Shown here piece after piece: positions 1-5,153 of a DNA stretch of 8,235 nucleotides (the first letter of the stretch is position 1; each line of letters begins with the position of its first letter). The stretch lies in the NCBI GenBank assembly GCA_903854075.1, contig CAINVI010000277.1, positions 1 to 8,235 on the forward strand, written 5' to 3'. The position numbers were made by a program, and so were the translations under genes. This DNA is from Candidatus Pollutiaquabacter sp. Its GTDB lineage: Bacteria; Bacteroidota; Bacteroidia; AKYH767-A; 2013-40CM-41-45. The notes beneath the pieces were generated by a model. The model saw nothing but the letters and a program-made list of their open reading frames with translations, made no database searches and was not told where the DNA came from.

Positions 1-284
1 ATCGTAACGGAGACGTCATTTTCGAAGGAGCAATCACCGGTTACACCATTACCCCTCAGGCGATTCAGCCGAACGAAACGGCGGCCAAGAACCGATTGAC
101 CATTACTGTCCAAGTAAAATACACCAATCAAAAGGACGAAAAGTATAACTTTGAAAATTCCTTCACCCGATTCACCGACTACGATAGTCAGGTCAACCTT
201 ACGACGGTGGAGGATCAACTTATTAAAGAAGTCACCGATCAGTTGATCGATGACATTTTCAATAAAGCATTCATCAACTGGTAA
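1..284 (+). CDS. lptE: LptE-family LPS-assembly lipoprotein, C-terminal part (5' end outside window)
   Basis: This is the 3' end of a gene that enters from the left edge. The first whole codon is at position 3, and the frame stays open for 93 residues to the TAA at 282-284. The visible part matches the C-terminal half of Bacteroidota LptE proteins as I know them: GYTITPQAIQPNETAAKNRL, then alternating beta-strand residues (TITVQVKYTN), an F-x-R-F-x-DYDS segment and an ending of FNKAFINW. LptE is an outer-membrane lipoprotein that plugs the LptD barrel and helps insert LPS in the outer leaflet. The signal peptide and lipobox cysteine would lie outside the window and cannot be checked. A TTG at 96 could be read as a start, but it is an internal Leu codon. 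The stop overlaps the next ATG by one base (TAATG), so translational coupling is likely. The family call is from remembered sequence style, not a search. Confidence 0.8.
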   Translation, partial: RNGDVIFEGAITGYTITPQAIQPNETAAKNRLTITVQVKYTNQKDEKYNFENSFTRFTDYDSQVNLTTVEDQLIKEVTDQLIDDIFNKAFINW

Positions 285-1492
285 TGGATTATCGCCACTT
301 CCAACAACTGCTTACCGCTAAAGGTTCCGATGAAAAATCGGCGCTGGTACTGTTGCAGGACTTTGTCCGGGAATATCCGTATTGCCAGTCAGGTCAGCTA
401 TTGCTTACGCGCAGCATGTATTTGCAAGATCATGTACGTTACGAGCAGCAGCTCAAGCGCACGGCAATAGCTACACCGGACCGTTCGGCATTGTTCAACC
501 TGATTCATCAGGAGCCCTCGGCGGCCGTCAGTGGCTCACCTTTGCTGGTCACCACAGAGGGCGCTTCTCCTTTCCAGATAGGCGCATCGGATTATCCGAT
601 ATCCGTAGCACCAGCCATATCCGAAACCGAGCATCCATTATTTGGTGGAAGTGCTACCACCGGCGAAGTATCTCGGACAGCTGATGCCCCGCAACTGAAA
701 TCGTTTACGACGACCGAAGATGCAACTGTATCAGACGTAGCAATACCGCCACACGATCCGCACGACGTAGTTCGACAACGTTTAGAGGCACTGCTTGCCA
801 AGAAAACAGAGACGCCAGCCAATGAAGAGGTTTCCGACAACATGGAGCCAGAAGCCTTATCGGCTGTTTCAGCTGTCGCTGCTGAAACCGTAGAAGAGGA
901 AACCGCACCTGTATTCGACCTGGCTGAACGAGAAATTGCGTTGGAAGCCAGTTTACTCCAGGAGCTTGAAAAACTGCCGGTGATTGAATCCGACACCTTG
1001 TCACCAACCATAGCCACGGAGCACGTTGAGGTTGAAAAAAGTGCGGTTCCGCAGAATTTCTCCTATTGGATATCCCGGTACGCCATTGCTGCTTTTGGTC
1101 AGTTCGAAGAAATATCGGCCGGTTCAACGGTCGAAGAAATAATCGGTTTTCCGGCGGCTAAACCGCTGCAAGAGACCTCAACGGAAGCCGAAATAACGGC
1201 CGAAACAGCTACTTCCAGCCACCTGATTGAACGATTTATTGCGACCGAGCCACGAATAGTGCCTCAACCAAAAGCAGCATTTTTCAATCCTGCTTTGCAG
1301 GCCAAACGGAGCGTAGAAGAGCATGACGACCTGTTTTCTGAGACATTAGCGCGTATTTATGCCGATCAGGGGAATCTTTCCAAAGCACGGGTAGCCTATG
1401 AAAAGCTGGGGTTGCTTCATCCGGAAAAAAGTGCTTACTTTGCGGCCCTGATTCAGAAAATTGATAACCAACTGAATTCCGAAGATATTTAA
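284..1492 (+). CDS. Uncharacterised protein with TPR-like C-terminus, between lptE and secG
   Basis: This 402-residue protein has no signal peptide and no membrane segment, so it is probably cytoplasmic. Three regions are visible. Residues 1 to about 70 are helical and carry the pattern DFVREYPYCQSGQLLL. Residues about 70-345 are low-complexity and rich in Ala, Glu, Thr and Ser, and are probably disordered. Residues about 348-390 look like one TPR-type helical hairpin (LARIYADQGNLSKARVAYEKL, then a HPEKSAYFA segment). I recall similar proteins at the same place in other Bacteroidota, with conserved ends and a variable middle, but I know of no assigned function. The ATG overlaps the lptE stop by one base, and secG starts 3 bp after the TAA, so the three genes probably share one mRNA. 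That context hints at envelope biogenesis, but this is association only. A 100-codon reading frame inside it on the same strand and two on the opposite strand are shadows. Confidence 0.85.
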   Translation: MDYRHFQQLLTAKGSDEKSALVLLQDFVREYPYCQSGQLLLTRSMYLQDHVRYEQQLKRTAIATPDRSALFNLIHQEPSAAVSGSPLLVTTEGASPFQIGASDYPISVAPAISETEHPLFGGSATTGEVSRTADAPQLKSFTTTEDATVSDVAIPPHDPHDVVRQRLEALLAKKTETPANEEVSDNMEPEALSAVSAVAAETVEEETAPVFDLAEREIALEASLLQELEKLPVIESDTLSPTIATEHVEVEKSAVPQNFSYWISRYAIAAFGQFEEISAGSTVEEIIGFPAAKPLQETSTEAEITAETATSSHLIERFIATEPRIVPQPKAAFFNPALQAKRSVEEHDDLFSETLARIYADQGNLSKARVAYEKLGLLHPEKSAYFAALIQKIDNQLNSEDI

Positions 1493-1495
1493 GCT

Positions 1496-1870
1496 ATGTT
1501 CACTGCTATCACCATTCTAATCGTCCTGGTTTGTATCCTGCTCGTACTGGTTGTTCTGGTACAAAACCCAAAAGGCGGCGGTATTGCATCCGGTATTATA
1601 GGTGCCAATCAATTGATGGGCGTCAAAAAAACCTCTGATTTCATCGAAAAGCTCACCTGGGGACTTGCCATTACGTTGGTGGTCCTTTGTTTAGCGGCTA
1701 GTTTTGCTCTGCCAAGCGGTGAAGATCGTCAGGTGAATTCGACTTCTATGCAAGAACAGATTGACAATGCTGCTACTCCTGCTGCTACTCCTGCTGCTGC
1801 TCCGGTTCAACAACCAGCGCAACAGCCTGCACAGCAGCCAGCAGAACAGGCCGCGCCGGCGGGAAACTGA
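1496..1870 (+). CDS. secG: Preprotein translocase subunit SecG with long Ala/Pro/Gln-rich tail
   Basis: SecG is the small auxiliary subunit of the SecYEG channel in the inner membrane, where it assists SecA-driven protein export. The 124-residue product shows the expected layout. A first membrane helix lies at residues about 4-22, followed by the conserved loop VQNPKGGGIASG (22-33) and a G-A-N-Q-L-MG segment. A second helix lies at about 53-72. Residues 73-90 are polar, and residues 91-124 are almost only Ala, Pro, Gln and Thr (ATPAATPAAAP followed by three QQPA units). E. coli SecG is about 110 residues with a different tail. The tail is encoded by 12-bp tandem repeats, which probably explains its length. 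The gene starts 3 bp after the upstream stop and is followed closely by a terminator, so it is the last gene of the lptE-secG unit. Confidence 0.95.
   Translation: MFTAITILIVLVCILLVLVVLVQNPKGGGIASGIIGANQLMGVKKTSDFIEKLTWGLAITLVVLCLAASFALPSGEDRQVNSTSMQEQIDNAATPAATPAAAPVQQPAQQPAQQPAEQAAPAGN
1769..1843 (+). repeat. Two short 12-bp tandem repeat blocks in the secG tail
   Basis: Block one covers 1769-1804. It has two identical copies of GCTGCTACTCCT and a third copy with two mismatches, coding for Ala-Ala-Thr-Pro units. Block two covers 1808-1843 and has three diverged 12-bp units, each coding for Gln-Gln-Pro-Ala. Both are in frame, since the unit is a multiple of three, so loss or gain of a unit by slippage would change tail length without breaking the gene. 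Confidence 0.9.
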
Positions 1871-1890
1871 TAAAAAATTGTGTTATCATA

Positions 1891-1924
1891 AAAATGCCGT
1901 CAATTGACGGCATTTTGTGTTTTT
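1891..1924 (+). terminator. Palindromic terminator after secG
   Basis: Positions 1891-1916 form a perfect 26-bp palindrome with half-site AAAATGCCGTCAA. It folds as an 11-bp stem with a 4-base AATT loop. The T-rich stretch TTTTGTGTTTTT follows, as expected for Rho-independent termination. It lies 20 bp after the secG stop and separates the lptE-secG unit from groESL. The preceding A-run means it could also work on the minus strand, but no minus-strand gene lies there. Confidence 0.85.
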
Positions 1925-2172
1925 ACGGGATGGCTCAGGAAGAAATTAATTCTCCGCCGAAGATTGTCAGCTTGTCATAAATGAACGACCACATGAAACG
2001 AAAAGTTGGCAGAATCAGCGAAAAAATGGCAGAAATCGGCCATAGTAGCGTGATTGGCACAGTTCGTGACCAAGTGTTTGTACCGAGGAAAGCACGATAA
2101 ACCGAACGCATAAACCGTTCCTATCGAATTTTCTCGTTTCCATATTCATTAACCCTTAAACCAAATCATACA
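1925..2172 (+). promoter_or_regulatory. groES upstream region with repeated TTG(G/T)CA hexamers
   Basis: This 248-bp stretch holds no convincing gene. Five similar hexamers stand in the same orientation: TTGTCA at 1964-1969 and 1972-1977, TTGGCA at 2006-2011, ATGGCA at 2026-2031 and TTGGCA at 2054-2059. The third and fourth extend to TGGCAGAA copies exactly 20 bp apart (2007-2014, 2027-2034). No CIRCE inverted repeat (TTAGCACTC-N9-GAGTGCTAA) is present, so HrcA control is not supported here. I see no good TAnnTTTG box of the main Bacteroidota promoter type. The leader just before the ATG is AT-rich with no Shine-Dalgarno, as is usual in this phylum. The reading as a heat-shock control region is inference from position and repeats. 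Confidence 0.5.
2054..2073 (+). promoter_or_regulatory. Sigma-54-like site or small inverted repeat upstream of groES
   Basis: TTGGCACAGTTCGTGAC resembles the sigma-54 consensus TGGCAC-N5-TTGCW. The -24 half is a full match, but the -12 half (GTGAC) matches only in its TG. The same bases also form an imperfect inverted repeat, TTGGCAC facing GTGACCAA with one bulged A, which would suit an operator instead. The site ends 99 bp before the groES ATG. Both readings are tentative. Confidence 0.3.
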
Positions 2173-2451
2173 ATGAGCAAAGTAAGTCTTAAGCCTTTGG
2201 CAGACCGCGTGCTGGTAGAAGCCGCAGCCGCAGAAGAAAAAACAGCCGGTGGAATCATCATTCCGGATACCGCTAAAGAAAAACCACAGCGTGGTAAAAT
2301 CGTTGCAGTAGGAGCCGGAAAAAAGGATGAGCCAATGACCGTAAAAGTGGGCGACAGTGTCCTTTACGGAAAATACGCAGGCACGGAAATCACCATTGAA
2401 GGAAGAGAGTACTTGATCATGCGCGAGAGCGATATTTTTGCAGTGCTCTAA
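2173..2451 (+). CDS. groES: Co-chaperonin GroES (Hsp10)
   Basis: GroES forms the seven-subunit lid that closes the GroEL cavity in the cytoplasm. The 92-residue length is close to the usual 95-100. The N-terminal LKPLADRVLVE (6-16) is the family signature start. The mobile loop with the GroEL-binding hydrophobic residues is at about 20-37, with GGIIIP at 26-31. The typical GKYAGTEI segment follows near the C-terminus, and the protein ends SDIFAVL. The ATG is the first in frame before this signature. groEL follows 51 bp downstream on the same strand with no terminator between, so they form the standard groESL operon. Nothing unusual is seen in the protein. Confidence 0.98.
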   Translation: MSKVSLKPLADRVLVEAAAAEEKTAGGIIIPDTAKEKPQRGKIVAVGAGKKDEPMTVKVGDSVLYGKYAGTEITIEGREYLIMRESDIFAVL

Positions 2452-2502
2452 TAGCTTCTTCTATCATCGTCAACACAATTCAACTCTTAACAACCTATAA
2501 AA

Positions 2503-4137
2503 ATGGCAAAAGAAATCACATTCAACATCGAAGCGCGCGAGAAACTCAAAAAGGGCGTAGATGCATTGGCGAATGCTGTAAAGGTTACGCTGGGTCCAAA
2601 GGGACGCAACGTTATCATCGATAAAAAATTCGGCGCTCCATCCATCACCAAAGACGGCGTTTCAGTAGCAAAAGAAATCGAGCTGAAAGATGCGATCGAA
2701 AACATGGGTGCTCAGATGGTGAAGGAAGTCGCTTCCAAAACCGCTGATGTAGCCGGCGACGGAACAACGACAGCTACTGTATTGGCGCAGGCGATCGTTA
2801 CGGCCGGTTTGAAAAACGTAGCAGCAGGTGCCAATCCAATGGACCTGAAGCGTGGCATTGACAAGGCGGTAGAGAAAGTCGTCGAGAGCCTCCAGAAGAT
2901 GAGTAAGAAAGTCGGTGACGACAACAAGAAAATCGAGCAGGTAGCGACCATCTCCGCTAATAACGATGCTGAGATCGGAAAGCTCATCGCTGACGCGATG
3001 GCAAAAGTGAAGAAAGAAGGCGTCATCACGGTAGAAGAAGCAAAAGGCACTGAAACCACGGTAGAAATCGTGGAAGGTATGCAGTTCGACCGTGGTTATA
3101 TTTCTCCTTACTTCGTTACGAATGCCGACAAAATGGAAGCGGTACTGGATCGTCCGCACATCCTGATCTACGATAAGAAGATTTCCTCGATGAAAGAGTT
3201 GCTTCCTGTTCTGGAAAAGCAAGTACAAACCGGAAATCCGCTGTTGATCATTGCTGAAGATATCGACGGAGAAGCCCTCGCTACGCTGGTGGTAAATAAA
3301 ATTCGCGGCTCACTCAAAGTTACCGCAGTGAAAGCTCCGGGCTTTGGCGATCGCCGCAAAGCTATGCTGGAAGATATCGCTATCCTTACCGGCGGTACTC
3401 TGATCAGCGAAGAGCGTGGTTTCAAACTGGACAATGCCGATCTGTCGTATCTCGGTAAAGCAGAGAAGATCACGATCGACAAAGACAATACCACGATTGT
3501 GGGTGGCTCCGGTAAAAAAGCGGACATTACAGCCCGCGTTAACCAGATCAAAGCCCAGATCGAAGCTACTACCTCGGATTACGACCGCGAAAAATTGCAA
3601 GAGCGCCTGGCAAAACTCGCCGGCGGTGTTGCAGTACTTTACGTTGGTGCCCCAACCGAAGTGGAAATGAAAGAGAAGAAAGACCGTGTTGACGATGCGT
3701 TGCACGCTACCCGTGCTGCCGTTGAAGAAGGAATCGTCCCTGGCGGCGGTGTGGCTTACATCCGTGCTATCAACGGACTCGATAAGATGACCGGCATTAA
3801 TGAAGACGAAACCACCGGTATCGCTATCATCAAGCGTGCTTTGGAAGAGCCATTGCGTCAAATTGTAGCTAACGCCGGCATGGAAGGTTCTATCATTGTC
3901 CAGAAAGTACGTGAAGGCAAAGAAGACTACGGTTACAATGCCCGTTCTGACAAATACGAAAACCTGTATGCCGCCGGTGTTATCGATCCGACCAAAGTAA
4001 CTCGTGTCGCGTTGGAAAACGCTTCCTCGATTGCCGGAATGTTGCTGACCACGGAGTGTGTATTGGCCGACATCAAAGAAGACAAGCCTGCTATGCCTGC
4101 AATGCCAGGTGGAATGGGCGGCGGAATGGATTACTAA
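2503..4137 (+). CDS. groEL: Chaperonin GroEL (Hsp60)
   Basis: GroEL is the tetradecameric ATP-driven folding chamber of the cytoplasm, working with GroES. The protein has the usual length, 544 residues. The nucleotide-site motif LGPKGRN is at 30-36 and DGTTTATVLAQ is at 86-96. The region around RVDDALHATRAAVEEG includes Asp398, equivalent to the ATP-hydrolysis residue Asp398 of E. coli. The class I signature continues as AAVEEGIVPGGG. The C-terminus is a short Gly/Met tail, MPAMPGGMGGGMDY, with fewer GGM repeats than E. coli. Codon choice favours G/C-ending codons more than in the flanking unknown gene, in line with high expression. Long opposite-strand reading frames over this gene are by-products of its composition. 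A hairpin terminator follows 20 bp after the stop. Confidence 0.99.
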   Translation: MAKEITFNIEAREKLKKGVDALANAVKVTLGPKGRNVIIDKKFGAPSITKDGVSVAKEIELKDAIENMGAQMVKEVASKTADVAGDGTTTATVLAQAIVTAGLKNVAAGANPMDLKRGIDKAVEKVVESLQKMSKKVGDDNKKIEQVATISANNDAEIGKLIADAMAKVKKEGVITVEEAKGTETTVEIVEGMQFDRGYISPYFVTNADKMEAVLDRPHILIYDKKISSMKELLPVLEKQVQTGNPLLIIAEDIDGEALATLVVNKIRGSLKVTAVKAPGFGDRRKAMLEDIAILTGGTLISEERGFKLDNADLSYLGKAEKITIDKDNTTIVGGSGKKADITARVNQIKAQIEATTSDYDREKLQERLAKLAGGVAVLYVGAPTEVEMKEKKDRVDDALHATRAAVEEGIVPGGGVAYIRAINGLDKMTGINEDETTGIAIIKRALEEPLRQIVANAGMEGSIIVQKVREGKEDYGYNARSDKYENLYAAGVIDPTKVTRVALENASSIAGMLLTTECVLADIKEDKPAMPAMPGGMGGGMDY

Positions 4138-4157
4138 GATCTTTCCGTGTCATAGTG

Positions 4158-4192
4158 AAAATCCCCGGCCGCAAGGACCGGGGATTTTTTTT
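4158..4192 (+). terminator. Rho-independent terminator of groESL
   Basis: An 11-bp perfect stem pairs AAAATCCCCGG (4158-4168) with CCGGGGATTTT (4178-4188). It is followed by a T-run spanning 4185-4192. The 9-base loop can close further as CC-GCAA-GG with one bulged A, giving a GNRA-type tetraloop cap. This is a strong intrinsic terminator. Confidence 0.95.
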
Positions 4193-4215
4193 GTCGGCAG
4201 AAACCCTCCCGACAA
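4191..4215 (+). other. Second small hairpin just after the groEL terminator
   Basis: TTGTCGG (4191-4197) pairs with CCGACAA (4209-4215) across an 11-base loop. It shares two bases with the T-run of the main terminator and is followed by AAAGTTAAAC rather than a T-run. It may be a back-up structure or chance. Confidence 0.3.
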
Positions 4216-4392
4216 AAAGTTAAACAAAACATGGCCAACCCGGGTTAACACGTTCAACAAATCCGGAAGCGGCTGCGGAGTTAGCCGATAAACACCCTAA
4301 GGGCGCAAAATCTTTTACAACACCAGCCGGACCTTAACAATTGTTCAATCGGTTTGTTAGTATATTCGTTAACGTCATAACGCACCGACCTC
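4216..4392 (+). promoter_or_regulatory. Spacer before the unknown membrane-protein gene, with candidate promoter at 4340-4368
   Basis: TATATTCG (4361-4368) matches seven of eight bases of the Bacteroidota -7 box TAnnTTTG. ATTG at 4340-4343 stands 17 bp upstream and could serve as the -33 element, although the usual spacing is nearer 19-20 bp. The box lies 24 bp before the ATG at 4393. The rest of the spacer holds a 10-bp palindrome, AACCCGGGTT (4237-4246), and a small CGGCT/AGCCG hairpin (4270-4287) of unclear meaning. No gene is seen in it. Confidence 0.35.
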
Positions 4393-5112
4393 ATGCTATT
4401 TTCCCGCATCAACCTTGAAACCGAGTTAATCAAAGAAAAGCGGAAACAAATTACTCCTGTCGATCAGGCGCTCTCCTACTTGCAAGAAGCAGAAGGGCGA
4501 GACCAGGAAGTATTGCTGCGACTAAAAAATGACACTGAAAATAGTTCGTCCTATACGACAGCGGTAATTGATCATGAAAACGTTTATACGCTCGAGCAAA
4601 TCAAAGCTATCTGTATACGTTTCCGCTTGCGTTTTCTAGACACTAAATATTTCAAATCGGACTATCCCTACGAAGCTATTCTCCGCATCAATGACTTTGA
4701 ACGAAAAACCGGAAATCGTATTGAGCAATTCAAAATCATTGCACCAGATCAACTGTTCAATCTGGAAAATATCAATAAGGATCCGTTGCTATTTGCCGAT
4801 CTCGGAAACGACCGGTTTTACCTACTGCACAAATGGGGCAACGATCTCGCCTGGCACAAACGACTGATCGCCTGGCCACTGCAAAGTTTCACCAACTACT
4901 TTATTTCACTGTGGGTCGTTTGTTTTCTGGGATCATTCCTCCTGCCCTCTTCGCTACTCCATGTATTCAATGTGGAAAGTGAAATCTACCTGCGTATCTG
5001 GTTTATGATTCACTTGTTCATCGGACTGATGGGCACGACGATCTGGCTAGGCTTGAGTTACGACAAGACCTTCAGTAATCTGAATTGGAATTCGAAGTAT
5101 TACAACTACTGA
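4393..5112 (+). CDS. Uncharacterised protein with two C-terminal membrane helices
   Basis: I do not recognise a named family. The 239-residue product starts with a charged, soluble region (1-165) without a signal peptide. This region includes a FRLRFLDTKYFKSDYPYEA stretch and a DRFYLLHKWGNDLAW stretch, which look like conserved motifs. Two hydrophobic helices follow at about 168-189 and 200-222, separated by a short polar loop (NVESE), and the protein ends in an Asn/Tyr-rich tail (NWNSKYYNY). The likely topology is both termini in the cytoplasm with a helical hairpin in the inner membrane. I have a loose memory of similar unnamed proteins in other Bacteroidota but cannot confirm it. The gene stands alone, with its own candidate promoter and the groEL terminator upstream, and it converges with the mannosidase gene downstream. 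It is more AT-rich than groEL, consistent with ordinary expression. Coding status is well supported by its length and globular composition. Confidence 0.8.
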   Translation: MLFSRINLETELIKEKRKQITPVDQALSYLQEAEGRDQEVLLRLKNDTENSSSYTTAVIDHENVYTLEQIKAICIRFRLRFLDTKYFKSDYPYEAILRINDFERKTGNRIEQFKIIAPDQLFNLENINKDPLLFADLGNDRFYLLHKWGNDLAWHKRLIAWPLQSFTNYFISLWVVCFLGSFLLPSSLLHVFNVESEIYLRIWFMIHLFIGLMGTTIWLGLSYDKTFSNLNWNSKYYNY

Positions 5113-5133
5113 GCGTTGCGATTTTGCATGCGC

Positions 5134-5153
5134 CGCTTAACAAGGTGTAAGCG
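5134..5153. terminator. Hairpin between two convergent genes, possible weak bidirectional terminator
   Basis: CGCTTA (5134-5139) pairs with TAAGCG (5148-5153) across an 8-base loop, and it directly touches the TAA of the mannosidase gene. The gap between the two stops is only 41 bp. No proper T-run follows on either strand, so termination is plausible from position but weak by sequence. Confidence 0.3.

Noticed and set aside
592..1127. Two opposite-strand frames of about 140 codons within the lptE-secG middle gene
   Set aside because: The Ala/Glu/Thr-rich coding sequence yields Ser/Ala/Val-rich shadows. The sense frame is better supported by its tight spacing to both neighbours.
1925..2172. 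CIRCE (HrcA) element before groES
   Set aside because: I looked for the TTAGCACTC / GAGTGCTAA arms and found neither.
2662..3861. Long opposite-strand reading frames over groEL (188 and 183 codons)
   Set aside because: They lie wholly inside an unmistakable groEL. Their products are Phe/Leu/His/Arg-rich without any recognisable motif, as expected from the complement of a codon-biased gene.
4237..4246. Palindrome AACCCGGGTT in the groEL downstream spacer as an operator
   Set aside because: It is only 10 bp, stands more than 90 bp from the candidate promoter and has no second copy in the window, so chance explains it.
4058..4291. A 77-codon + strand frame running from groEL through its terminator
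   Set aside because: It begins inside groEL in another frame and reads through the terminator hairpin. The peptide has no family features.
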